This document shows, piece by piece, positions 33,590 through 42,795 of a stretch of DNA of 64,000 nt. A program made the position numbers and the translations under genes. The stretch's first letter is position 1; the number at the start of each line of letters is the position of its first letter. A model generated the notes under the pieces. The model did no database searches and was not told the DNA's origin. It saw only the letters and a program-made list of their open reading frames with translations. Where the stretch lies: NCBI RefSeq assembly GCF_000517545.1, contig NZ_BAIV01000005.1:124001-188000 (forward strand), read 5' to 3'. The DNA comes from Bacteroides reticulotermitis JCM 10512. GTDB taxonomy: Bacteria > Bacteroidota > Bacteroidia > Bacteroidales > Bacteroidaceae.

Positions 33590-33889
33590 ATGGATGTTAG
33601 AATTCAATCAATTCACTTTGACGCGTCAGAGCAATTGCAGGCATTTATTCAAAAGAAAGTGTCTAAGTTGGAAAAATATTACGAAGATATAAAGAAAGTA
33701 GAGGTGTCGTTAAAGGTGATTAAGCCAGAAGCTGCTGTGAATAAAGAGGCTGGTATAAAGATTCTCGTACCTAATGGAGAGTTTTATGCAAGCAAAGTGT
33801 GTGACACATTTGAGGAAGCAATAGACTTAAATATAGAAGCACTTGAGAAGCAGCTGGTGAAATACAAGGAAAAACAGCGTAATAAATAA
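33590..33889 (+). CDS. hpf: Ribosome hibernation promoting factor, short HPF/RaiA type
   Basis: 99 aa single-domain HPF/YfiA protein (MDVRIQSIHFDASEQLQAFI at the start, basic tail KYKEKQRNK). It binds the decoding centre of the 30S subunit and silences ribosomes in slow growth. There is no C-terminal dimerisation domain as in long HPF. The start is fixed by a perfect Shine-Dalgarno AAGGAGGT. It lies 14 bp after xerC and is followed by a terminator that overlaps the promoter of the tRNA array. Confidence 0.93.
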   Translation: MDVRIQSIHFDASEQLQAFIQKKVSKLEKYYEDIKKVEVSLKVIKPEAAVNKEAGIKILVPNGEFYASKVCDTFEEAIDLNIEALEKQLVKYKEKQRNK

Positions 33890-33905
33890 AAAAAAACGCA
33901 AATGT

Positions 33906-33936
33906 TTTGCGGAAAAGAAAGAAATAACTAAATTTG
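33906..33936 (+). promoter_or_regulatory. Bacteroides-type promoter of the tRNA-tuf unit
   Basis: TTTG (33906-33909), 19-nt spacer, TAAATTTG (33929-33936), an exact consensus match. The predicted start at about 33942 lies inside the left arm of the hpf terminator hairpin. Confidence 0.8.
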
Positions 33937-33979
33937 CAGCCGTTTCGCTCGCAATAGAACGTAACGGTTGCATTTTTTT
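33936..33979 (+). terminator. Terminator-like hairpin after hpf, overlapping the tRNA promoter
   Basis: GCAGCCGTT (33936-33944) pairs with AACGGTTGC (33963-33971), with one G-U pair, followed by A and seven T (33973-33979). Transcripts arriving from hpf contain the whole hairpin. Transcripts starting at the tRNA promoter lack most of the left arm. Confidence 0.6.
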
Positions 33980-33988
33980 GATAAAACC

Positions 33989-34062
33989 GCCTCTTTAGCT
34001 CAGTTGGCCAGAGCACGTGATTTGTAATCTCGGGGTCGTTGGTTCGAATCCGACAAGAGGCT
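33989..34062 (+). tRNA. tRNA-Thr (anticodon TGT)
   Basis: 74 nt. Acceptor GCCTCTT/AAGAGGC, D arm GCTCAGTTGGCCAGAGC, anticodon loop TTTGTAA with TGT, T arm with GGTTCGAATCC. No encoded CCA. First of four clustered tRNAs before tuf. Confidence 0.97.
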
Positions 34063-34141
34063 CAAGGAAAGATGAAAGTCAATCCTATAACAAGAAAGAG
34101 AATAAAAGGTTGTTATTCTGCTTCGTAATAATACGAAAAAA

Positions 34142-34224
34142 GGGCAAATACCAGAGTGGCCAAATGGGGCAGACTGTAAATCTGCTGGCTTACGCCTTCG
34201 GTGGTTCGAATCCATCTTTGCCCA
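34142..34224 (+). tRNA. tRNA-Tyr (anticodon GTA)
   Basis: 83 nt. Acceptor GGGCAAA/TTTGCCC, anticodon arm GCAGACTGTAAATCTGC with GTA, long class II variable arm, T arm GGTTCGAATCC. No encoded CCA. Confidence 0.97.
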
Positions 34225-34252
34225 CAGACAGAGTAACAACTTTGGCAAGAAT

Positions 34253-34325
34253 GCGGAAGTAGCTCAGTTGATAGAGCATTAGCCTTCCAAGCTGAGGGTC
34301 GCGGGTTTGAGCCCCGTCTTCCGCT
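34253..34325 (+). tRNA. tRNA-Gly (anticodon TCC)
   Basis: 73 nt. Acceptor GCGGAAG/CTTCCGC, anticodon loop CTTCCAA with TCC, T arm GCGGGTTTGAGCCCCGT. No encoded CCA. Confidence 0.97.
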
Positions 34326-34337
34326 CTCCTTTTTCTT

Positions 34338-34409
<72 letters not shown>

Positions 34410-34459
34410 CATAACAAAATGAATGCTGATTATTAATCAAATAAATAACAAGTAAAGCT

Positions 34460-35641
34460 ATGGCTAAAGAGAAATTTGAACGTACCAAACCGCACGTTAA
34501 CATCGGTACAATCGGTCACGTAGACCACGGTAAGACAACGTTGACAGCTGCTATCACTACTGTGTTGGCAAAAAAAGGTCTTTCAGAATTGCGTTCTTTC
34601 GATTCAATCGACAACGCTCCTGAAGAAAAAGAAAGAGGTATTACTATTAATACTTCACATGTTGAGTACCAAACAGCTAATCGTCACTATGCACACGTAG
34701 ACTGTCCGGGTCACGCCGACTACGTTAAGAACATGGTAACTGGTGCTGCTCAGATGGACGGTGCTATCATCGTAGTTGCTGCTACTGATGGTCCGATGCC
34801 TCAAACTCGTGAGCACATCTTGTTGGCTCGTCAGGTAAACGTACCTCGTCTGGTTGTATTCATGAACAAATGCGATATGGTAGACGATGAAGAAATGTTG
34901 GAACTTGTTGAAATGGAAATGAGAGAACTTCTTTCATTCTACAACTTCGACGGTGATAACACTCCGGTTGTTCGTGGTTCTGCTCTTGGCGCATTGAACG
35001 GCGTTGAAAAATGGGAAGACAAAGTAATGGAGTTGATGGAAAATGTTGATACATGGATTCCACTTCCTCCGCGCGATGTTGATAAACCATTCTTGATGCC
35101 AGTAGAAGACGTGTTCTCTATCACAGGTCGTGGTACTGTTGCAACAGGTCGTATCGAAACTGGTATTATCCACGTAGGTGACGAAATCGAAATCTTAGGT
35201 TTAGGTGAAGATAAGAAATCAGTAGTAACTGGTGTTGAAATGTTCCGTAAACTTTTGGATCAAGGTGAAGCTGGTGACAACGTAGGTTTGTTGTTGCGTG
35301 GTGTTGACAAGAACGAAATCAAACGCGGTATGGTTCTTTGTAAACCAGGTCAGATCAAACCTCACTCTAAATTCAAAGCAGAGGTTTATATCTTGAAGAA
35401 AGAAGAAGGTGGACGTCACACTCCATTCCACAACAAATACCGTCCTCAGTTCTATCTACGTACAATGGACTGTACTGGTGAGATTACTCTTCCAGAAGGA
35501 ACAGAAATGGTAATGCCGGGTGATAACGTAACGATCACTGTAGAGTTGATCTACCCAGTAGCATTGAACACTGGTCTTCGTTTCGCTATCCGCGAAGGTG
35601 GACGTACAGTAGGTGCTGGTCAGATTACAGAAATTATCTAA
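34460..35641 (+). CDS. tuf: Elongation factor Tu
   Basis: 393 aa. G1 GHVDHGKTT, switch [15 protein letters not shown]4 NKCD and G5 SALGAL motifs are intact, followed by the two beta-barrel domains. It delivers aminoacyl-tRNA to the ribosome. Codon use is strongly biased, as in highly expressed genes. It is preceded by a tRNA-Thr-Tyr-Gly-Thr array and followed by tRNA-Trp and secE, the standard Bacteroides order. A hairpin stands between tuf and tRNA-Trp. Confidence 0.99.
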   Translation: MAKEKFERTKPHVNIGTIGHVDHGKTTLTAAITTVLAKKGLSELRSFDSIDNAPEEKERGITINTSHVEYQTANRHYAHVDCPGHADYVKNMVTGAAQMDGAIIVVAATDGPMPQTREHILLARQVNVPRLVVFMNKCDMVDDEEMLELVEMEMRELLSFYNFDGDNTPVVRGSALGALNGVEKWEDKVMELMENVDTWIPLPPRDVDKPFLMPVEDVFSITGRGTVATGRIETGIIHVGDEIEILGLGEDKKSVVTGVEMFRKLLDQGEAGDNVGLLLRGVDKNEIKRGMVLCKPGQIKPHSKFKAEVYILKKEEGGRHTPFHNKYRPQFYLRTMDCTGEITLPEGTEMVMPGDNVTITVELIYPVALNTGLRFAIREGGRTVGAGQITEII

Positions 35642-35658
35642 TCTGTCACAATAATAAG

Positions 35659-35686
35659 CTCAGCTTCCGGTTCGCCGGGAGCTGAG
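35659..35686 (+). terminator. Hairpin between tuf and tRNA-Trp
   Basis: A 12-bp stem CTCAGCTTCCGG/CCGGGAGCTGAG with a stable TTCG tetraloop. It lacks a uridine run, so partial termination or an RNA processing or stability element is likely. Confidence 0.6.
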
Positions 35687-35696
35687 TATTATACAA

Positions 35697-35769
35697 ACGG
35701 GAGTAGCTCAGTTGGTAGAGCACCGGTCTCCAAAACCGGGTGTCGGGAGTTCGAGCCTCTCCTCCCGTG
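35697..35769 (+). tRNA. tRNA-Trp (anticodon CCA)
   Basis: 73 nt. Acceptor ACGGGAG/CTCCCGT, anticodon arm CCGGTCTCCAAAACCGG with CCA, T arm GGGAGTTCGAGCCTCTC. It lies 14 bp before the secE start. Confidence 0.97.
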
Positions 35770-35783
35770 CTAATATTATTGAA

Positions 35784-35975
35784 ATGAAAAAAATAATAGT
35801 TTACATCAAAGAATCTTACGACGAACTTGTTCATAAAGTATCATGGCCGACGTATTCTGAACTTGCTAACAGCGCAGTAGTTGTTTTATATGCTTCCCTG
35901 CTCATTGCACTGGTAGTGTTCGCGATGGACTTCTGTTTCCAGAATTTCATGGAAAAAATTGTTTATCCACATTAA
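35784..35975 (+). CDS. secE: Preprotein translocase subunit SecE
   Basis: 63 aa, the short single-span form. The amphipathic helix with the conserved EL-x-KV-x-WP signature (DELVHKVSWPTYSEL) precedes one membrane span (about 29-50). Start chosen at the Met of KKIIVYIKES; the upstream extension runs through tRNA-Trp. It clamps SecY in the inner membrane and lies 18 bp before nusG. Confidence 0.96.
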   Translation: MKKIIVYIKESYDELVHKVSWPTYSELANSAVVVLYASLLIALVVFAMDFCFQNFMEKIVYPH

Positions 35976-35993
35976 AAAAAACGAGGATTTTAA

Positions 35994-36536
35994 ATGGCTG
36001 AGATTGAGAAAAAATGGTACGTTCTGCGTGCTATTAGTGGAAAAGAAACCAAGGTGAGAGAATACCTCGAAGCCGATATCAAAAACGGTAATCTTGGTGA
36101 CTACGTGTCTCAGGTATTGATTCCAACAGAAAAGGTATATCAGGTTCGCAATGGCAAAAAAATTGTGAAAGAGAGAAATTATCTTCCTGGTTACGTTTTA
36201 ATAGAGGCTGCTTTAGTTGGTGAGGTAACTCATCATCTACGCAATACTCCGAATGTGATAGGCTTTTTAGGTGGTTCCGAGAAACCGGTGCCACTCAGAC
36301 AATCGGAAGTGAATCGTATACTTGGCACAGTAGATGAACTACAAGAAGCGGGTGAGGATATCAATATCCCGTACACTGTAGGAGAAACTGTGAAAGTTGC
36401 TTTTGGACCTTTTAGCGGATTCAGTGGTATCATTGAAGAAGTGAACAATGAAAAAAAGAAACTAAAAGTCATGGTGAAGATATTCGGGCGCAAAACGCCG
36501 CTCGAATTGGGCTTTATGCAAGTGGAAAAAGAATAA
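35994..36536 (+). CDS. nusG: Transcription termination/antitermination protein NusG
   Basis: 180 aa. NGN domain (KKWYVLRAISGKE, then NYLPGYVLIEA) and a C-terminal KOW domain (VGETVKVAFGPFSGFSGIIE). It binds RNA polymerase and links it to Rho or the ribosome. Position between secE and rplK is conserved across bacteria. Confidence 0.98.
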   Translation: MAEIEKKWYVLRAISGKETKVREYLEADIKNGNLGDYVSQVLIPTEKVYQVRNGKKIVKERNYLPGYVLIEAALVGEVTHHLRNTPNVIGFLGGSEKPVPLRQSEVNRILGTVDELQEAGEDINIPYTVGETVKVAFGPFSGFSGIIEEVNNEKKKLKVMVKIFGRKTPLELGFMQVEKE

Positions 36537-36597
36537 TGCAGAATTGTTACGCTGTAGTTATTCATCGTTTAATGTTTATATATAAATCAATTTAAAA

Positions 36598-37041
36598 ATG
36601 GCTAAAGAAGTTGCTGGACTAATCAAATTACAGATTAAAGGAGGCGCTGCAAATCCATCTCCTCCCGTAGGACCTGCTTTGGGTTCTAAGGGAATTAACA
36701 TCATGGAGTTTTGCAAGCAATTTAATGCCAGAACCCAAGACAAGGCAGGTAAAGTATTACCTGTTATTATTACTTACTATGCAGATAAGTCTTTTGATTT
36801 TGTAATCAAGACTCCTCCTGTTGCTATTCAATTACTTGAAGTAGCTAAGGTAAAGAGTGGTTCTGCTGAGCCTAATCGTAAGAAAGTTGCTGAACTTACT
36901 TGGGAACAGGTTCGTACGATCGCTGAGGACAAAATGGTTGACTTAAACTGTTTTACTGTAGATGCTGCCATGAAGATGGTTGCAGGTACAGCAAGAAGTA
37001 TGGGTATCGCTGTAAAAGGGGAGTTCCCGGTTAATAATTAA
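36598..37041 (+). CDS. rplK: 50S ribosomal protein uL11
   Basis: 147 aa. The proline-rich N-terminal loop [20 protein letters not shown] and the RNA-binding C-terminal half are present. It forms the GTPase-associated centre with 23S rRNA and is needed for RelA sensing. First gene of rplK-rplA-rplJ-rplL. Confidence 0.98.
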   Translation: MAKEVAGLIKLQIKGGAANPSPPVGPALGSKGINIMEFCKQFNARTQDKAGKVLPVIITYYADKSFDFVIKTPPVAIQLLEVAKVKSGSAEPNRKKVAELTWEQVRTIAEDKMVDLNCFTVDAAMKMVAGTARSMGIAVKGEFPVNN

Positions 37042-37056
37042 TAAACTTCAATTGGA

Positions 37057-37755
37057 ATGGGTAAACTGACAAAAAATCAAAAGTTAGCTGCAGAGAAGAT
37101 TGAAGCAGGGAAAGCATACTCACTGAAAGAAGCTGCATCTCTTGTAAAAGAAATCTCTTTTACAAAATTTGACGCTTCACTGGATATTGACGTACGTCTG
37201 GGCGTTGACCCGCGTAAGGCAAACCAGATGGTGAGAGGTGTTGTTTCACTTCCTCATGGTACTGGTAAGCAGGTACGTGTTTTGGTGCTTTGTACACCAG
37301 ACGCTGAGGCTGCTGCAAAAGAAGCTGGTGCTGACTATGTTGGTCTGGACGAATATATTGAAAAGATCAAAGGTGGATGGACCGATATTGATGTAATCAT
37401 CACTATGCCATCTATTATGGGTAAAATTGGTGCGCTTGGTCGTGTGCTTGGTCCTCGCGGATTGATGCCTAACCCCAAGAGTGGCACTGTAACTATGGAT
37501 GTTGCTAAAGCTGTTAAAGAAGTAAAGCAAGGTAAAATTGACTTTAAGGTTGATAAAAGTGGTATCGTGCATACTGCTATCGGTAAAGTTTCATTTACTG
37601 CTGAACAAATTCGTGATAATGCAAAGGAATTTATTTCTACGCTACTTAAACTGAAACCAACTGCGGCAAAGGGAACATATATAAAGAGTATTTATCTTTC
37701 TAGTACAATGAGTGCGGGCGTGAAAATCGATCCGAAATCAGTGGATGAAATCTAA
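37057..37755 (+). CDS. rplA: 50S ribosomal protein uL1
   Basis: 232 aa, full length. The conserved [19 protein letters not shown] segment is present. It forms the mobile L1 stalk at the E site. In many bacteria L1 represses its own rplKA mRNA. It lies 15 bp after rplK and 15 bp before rplJ. Confidence 0.98.
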   Translation: MGKLTKNQKLAAEKIEAGKAYSLKEAASLVKEISFTKFDASLDIDVRLGVDPRKANQMVRGVVSLPHGTGKQVRVLVLCTPDAEAAAKEAGADYVGLDEYIEKIKGGWTDIDVIITMPSIMGKIGALGRVLGPRGLMPNPKSGTVTMDVAKAVKEVKQGKIDFKVDKSGIVHTAIGKVSFTAEQIRDNAKEFISTLLKLKPTAAKGTYIKSIYLSSTMSAGVKIDPKSVDEI

Positions 37756-37770
37756 AATAAAATAGAAATT

Positions 37771-38292
37771 ATGAGAAAGGAAGATAAAAGTACAATTATA
37801 GAGCAAATTGCTGCTACAGTTAAAGATTATGCTCACTTCTATCTGGTAGATATTACTGCTATGAATGCTACGGCTACTTCTGCTTTGAGAAGAGAATGTT
37901 TCAAATCAGAAATTAAGCTAATGGTAGTGAAGAATACACTACTTCAAAAAGCACTTGAAGATATGGAGGACGATTTCTCTCCGCTTTACGCTTCTTTGAA
38001 AGGTACTACTGCCATTATGTTTAGCAACATAGCTAACTTGCCTGCTAAACTTATTAAAGATCGGGCTAAAGATGGTATACCGGGACTGAAAGCTGCGTAT
38101 GCAGAAGAAAGCTTCTACATTGGTGCAGATCAATTAGATGCTCTCGTTTCTATCAAGAGTAAGGAAGAAGTTATTGGCGATATTATTGCCTTGCTGCAAT
38201 CACCAGCCAAGAATGTTATTTCTGCTCTTCAGTCAGGTGGTAACACAATCCACGGAGTCCTCAAGACTCTTGGTGAGCGTACCGAAGCATAA
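37771..38292 (+). CDS. rplJ: 50S ribosomal protein uL10
   Basis: 173 aa. The N-terminal rRNA-binding domain includes MVVKNTLLQKAL, and a C-terminal helix binds L12 dimers at the stalk base. The spacing to rplA is short and holds no long leader of the kind used for L10 autoregulation in enterobacteria. Confidence 0.97.
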   Translation: MRKEDKSTIIEQIAATVKDYAHFYLVDITAMNATATSALRRECFKSEIKLMVVKNTLLQKALEDMEDDFSPLYASLKGTTAIMFSNIANLPAKLIKDRAKDGIPGLKAAYAEESFYIGADQLDALVSIKSKEEVIGDIIALLQSPAKNVISALQSGGNTIHGVLKTLGERTEA

Positions 38293-38386
38293 TATTTTTA
38301 AAAGAAAGGTGTCAAAACCTTGAGGGATAAAATCCTAATATTTTCAAGAATCAATAAGTATTTAAACAATTAAAATCATACAAAAA

Positions 38387-38758
38387 ATGGCAGATTTGAA
38401 AGCTTTTGCAGAACAACTAGTTAACTTGACAGTGAAAGAAGTTAATGAACTTGCAACTATCCTTAAAGAAGAATACGGAATTGAACCTGCTGCTGCAGCT
38501 GTTGCTGTTGCCGCTGGTCCTGCTGCTGCTGCTGCAGTAGAAGAACAATCTTCTTTCGACGTAGTATTGAAAAGCGCTGGTGCAGCTAAATTGCAAGTTG
38601 TTAAGGCCGTTAAAGAATCATGTGGTCTTGGCTTGAAAGAAGCTAAGGACTTGGTAGACGGTGCTCCTAGTGTAGTAAAAGAAGGTTTAGCTAAAGACGA
38701 AGCAGAATCATTGAAGAAAACATTGGAAGAAGCTGGAGCTGAAGTTGAACTTAAATAA
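38387..38758 (+). CDS. rplL: 50S ribosomal protein bL12 (L7/L12)
   Basis: 123 aa. N-terminal dimerisation helices, an Ala-rich hinge (about 36-52) and the C-terminal factor-binding domain ([20 protein letters not shown]). It forms the stalk that recruits translation GTPases. A terminator-like hairpin follows before rpoB, which would set the ratio of ribosomal proteins to polymerase subunits. Confidence 0.98.
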   Translation: MADLKAFAEQLVNLTVKEVNELATILKEEYGIEPAAAAVAVAAGPAAAAAVEEQSSFDVVLKSAGAAKLQVVKAVKESCGLGLKEAKDLVDGAPSVVKEGLAKDEAESLKKTLEEAGAEVELK

Positions 38759-38783
38759 CATTGGCCTGGTAATCAGGTAATTC

Positions 38784-38821
38784 GGTTAGGAATCCTTCAC
38801 AAGAGGATTCTTAACCTTTTT
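38784..38821 (+). terminator. Attenuator-type hairpin between rplL and rpoB
   Basis: GGTTAGGAATCCT (38784-38796) pairs with AGGATTCTTAACC (38804-38816), one G-U pair, 7-nt loop, then TTTTT. There is no evident new promoter before rpoB, so partial read-through is expected, as at the enterobacterial rplL-rpoB attenuator. Confidence 0.7.
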
Positions 38822-38862
38822 GTGTATATATTTAAAAATAGGTTCTCCAAATTCATTAACAG

Positions 38863-41800
38863 ATGTCTTCAACTACTGAAAATCAAAGAGTTAATTTTGC
38901 TTCAACTAAGAATCCGCTGGAATATCCGGATTTCCTGGAAGTACAATTGAAGTCATTCCAAGACTTTCTACAATTAGATACCTTACCTGAAAAGCGTAAG
39001 AACGAAGGATTGTACAAAGTGTTTGCTGAAAACTTCCCCATTGCCGACACAAGAAATAATTTTGTTCTTGAGTTTTTGGATTACTATATTGATCCGCCGC
39101 GTTATACCATTGATGATTGTATAGAGCGTGGGCTTACTTATAGTGTTCCCTTAAAAGCAAAACTTAAGCTTTACTGTACCGATCCGGATCACGAGGATTT
39201 CGATACTGTAATCCAGGATGTATTCCTTGGTCCAATTCCGTATATGACAGATAAAGCAACTTTTGTCATTAATGGTGCCGAACGCGTGGTTGTTTCGCAA
39301 CTTCACCGTTCTCCAGGCGTTTTCTTTGGCCAAAGCGTACACGCTAATGGTACAAAGCTTTATTCGGCTCGTATTATTCCATTCAAAGGTTCGTGGATTG
39401 AGTTTGCAACCGATATCAATAACGTGATGTATGCGTACATCGACCGGAAGAAAAAACTACCCGTAACAACCTTGTTGCGTGCTATCGGATTTGAAAACGA
39501 TAAAGATATTCTTGAGATTTTTAACCTGGCTGAAGATGTTAAGGTTAATAAGACAAATCTGAAGAAAGTGCTCGGTCGTAAACTGGCAGCACGTGTTTTG
39601 AAAACTTGGATAGAAGATTTTGTTGATGAGGATACCGGTGAGGTAGTTTCTATCGAGCGTAACGAAGTTATCATCGATCGTGAAACCGTACTGGAGGAAG
39701 ACCATGTAGCTGAAATTCTAGAATCGGGTGTTCAGACAATTCTTCTGCATAAGGAGGAACCGAATCAGTCCGATTATTCAATTATATATAATACGCTTCA
39801 GAAAGACCCGAGTAACTCTGAGAAAGAGGCTGTGCTTTACATTTACCGTCAGTTGCGTAATGCAGACCCGGCAGATGATGCAAGTGCTCGTGAGGTTATC
39901 AACAACCTGTTCTTCTCTGAAAAAAGATATGACCTTGGTGATGTAGGCCGTTACAGAATCAATAAGAAATTGAACTTGACGACTGAAATGGATGTACGCG
40001 TTCTCACAAAGGAGGATATTATTGAAATTATCAAATATCTGATTGAGTTGATTAACTCAAAAGCAGATGTAGATGATATCGACCACTTGAGCAACCGTCG
40101 TGTTCGTACAGTAGGCGAACAGCTTTCTAACCAGTTTGCTGTCGGACTTGCTCGTATGTCACGTACAATTCGTGAGCGTATGAACGTTCGCGATAATGAA
40201 GTATTTACACCAATCGATTTGATTAATGCGAAGACTATCTCTTCCGTAATTAATTCATTCTTTGGTACAAATGCTTTGTCGCAGTTTATGGACCAGACAA
40301 ACCCGTTGGCGGAAATTACGCACAAACGCCGTATGTCTGCTCTAGGTCCTGGTGGACTTTCTCGTGAACGTGCCGGATTTGAGGTTCGTGACGTACACTA
40401 TACACACTATGGCCGTCTTTGCCCAATTGAAACACCGGAAGGTCCGAATATTGGTTTGATCTCTTCATTGTGTGTCTTTGCGAAGATCAATGACCTAGGG
40501 TTTATCGAAACTCCTTATCGCAAGGTGGAGAGTGGTAAAGTAGACCTTACTGAAAAGGGGTTAATCTACTTAACCGCTGAAGAAGAAGAAGATAAAGTTA
40601 TTGCTCAGGGGAATGCTCCGCTGAATGATGACGGTACATTTGTACGTATGCGTGTTAAGTCTCGTCAAGATGCAGACTTCCCGGTTGTAGAACCATCGGA
40701 AGTAGACTTGATGGACGTTGCTCCTCAGCAGATTGCTTCAATTGCGGCTTCTTTGATTCCGTTCCTCGAACATGATGATGCGAACCGTGCGCTGATGGGC
40801 TCGAACATGATGCGTCAGGCAGTTCCATTGTTGCGGAGTGAAGCTCCAATCGTTGGTACAGGTATTGAACACCAATTGGTGAGAGATTCACGTACGCAAA
40901 TTACAGCGGAAGGCGATGGGGTTATTGAATATGTCGATGCGACAACTATTCGTATTTTGTATGATCGTTCAGAAGATGAAGAGTTTGTAAGCTTTGAACC
41001 TGCTCTGAAAGAATACAGAATTCCGAAGTTCCGCAAGACAAACCAGAACATGACCATTGACTTGCGCCCTATTTGTGCGGAAGGACAACGTGTAAGCAAA
41101 GGCGATATTTTAACTGAAGGCTATTCTACTGAGAATGGAGAATTGGCGTTGGGTAAAAACTTGCTGGTTGCATACATGCCTTGGAAAGGTTACAACTATG
41201 AGGATGCAATTGTATTGAACGAACGCGTAGTTCGCGAAGACTTGTTGACTTCTGTTCACGTTGAAGAATACTCGCTTGAAGTTCGTGAAACGAAGCGAGG
41301 TATGGAAGAATTGACTTCTGATATTCCGAACGTAAGTGAAGAAGCAACTAAGGATCTGGACGAAAACGGTATCGTAAGAATCGGTGCTCGTATTCAACCG
41401 GGTGATATTATGATTGGTAAGATTACGCCGAAAGGTGAATCTGATCCATCTCCGGAAGAAAAACTACTTCGTGCCATCTTCGGTGATAAAGCCGGTGATG
41501 TGAAAGATGCTTCCTTAAAAGCTTCTCCTTCTTTGAAAGGTGTAGTGATTGATAAGAAGTTATTCTCGCGTGTGGTCAAGAACCGTAGCTCGAAGTTAGC
41601 TGATAAGGCATTGCTTCCGAAAATAGATGATGAATTCGAATCACAGGTAGCTGACCTGAAACGTATCTTGGTTAAGAAGTTGGTAAGTCTGACAGAAGGA
41701 AAGCCTTCTCAAGGAGTTAAAGACTATTTAGGTGCCGAGGTCATTGCTAAGGGTGCGAAATTCACTGTTTCTGATTTCGATACTTTCGACTTTACCGCTA

Positions 41801-42673
41801 TTCAACTGAGTGGCTGGACGAGCGATGAGCGTGCGAATAGTATGATTCGTGACTTGATCATGAATTATATCAAAAAATATAAAGAACTGGATGCTGAACT
41901 GAAGCGTAAGAAGTTTGCGATCACGATTGGTGATGAACTTCCCGCCGGTATCATTCAGATGGCTAAAGTATATATTGCCAAGAAACGTAAGATTGGTGTA
42001 GGTGATAAGATGGCTGGTCGCACGGTAACAAGGTATTGTATCGCGTATTGTACGTCAGGAAGATATGCCGTTCTTGCCCGATGGTACTCCGGTAGACATT
42101 GTGCTGAATCCGTTGGGTGTACCTTCTCGTATGAACATTGGACAGATCTTTGAAGCTGTACTGGGCCGTGCCGGTAAAACTTTGGGTGTGAAATTTGCCA
42201 CGCCAATTTTTGACGGTGCTACCATGGAAGACTTGGATGTGTGGACTGATAAAGCTGGTTTACCTCGTTATTGCAAAACATACTTATGTGATGGAGGATC
42301 GGGTGAACAGTTTGACCAACCTGCTACTGTAGGTGTAACTTATATGTTGAAGTTAGGCCACATGGTTGAAGACAAGATGCATGCTCGTTCTATAGGTCCG
42401 TACTCTTTGATCACCCAGCAACCACTTGGTGGTAAGGCGCAATTTGGTGGTCAGCGCTTCGGAGAAATGGAGGTATGGGCACTCGAAGGTTTTGGAGCCG
42501 CTCATATCTTGCAAGAAATCTTGACTATTAAGTCTGACGATGTGATTGGACGCTCGAAGGCTTATGAAGCGATCGTGAAGGGTGAACCAATGCCACAACC
42601 TGGTATTCCGGAATCTTTGAACGTATTGTTACATGAGTTGAGAGGTCTTGGACTAAGCGTCAACCTCGAATAA
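38863..42673 (+). CDS. rpoB: DNA-directed RNA polymerase subunit beta (frameshifted in this sequence)
   Basis: 1270 aa after correction. The frame from 38863 loses homology just after GDKMAGR and ends at 42153; the frame that ends at 42673 resumes at [13 protein letters not shown]. Two missing bases restore the universal block [20 protein letters not shown]: a T between 42020 and 42021 (CG-T-CAC) and a G in the GG run at 42032-42033. The rifampicin-binding region is wild type by E. coli comparison ([20 protein letters not shown]). The catalytic beta subunit is essential, so the break is almost certainly a sequence error. It follows rplL after an attenuator hairpin. Confidence 0.96.
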
Positions 42674-42795
42674 TTAACAAACTGAGAAATGAAAATTGAA
42701 AATGAAAAACGAATTTGGTTTTAGTTTGCAGTTTTCATTTCGCTGGTTTTTTAATTTTTAGTTTTTAATTTTCCATTTTCAATTAAATATAGAGT
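42674..42795. repeat. A/T-rich dyad-symmetric spacer between rpoB and rpoC
   Basis: 122 bp of low-complexity sequence with nested inverted repeats: AATTGAAAATG (42694-42704) with CATTTTCAATT (42774-42784), and GAAATGAAAA (42686-42695) with TTTTCATTTC (42732-42741). It is unusually long and structured for an rpoB-rpoC gap. It may be a dispersed intergenic repeat or an mRNA processing element. Confidence 0.6.
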
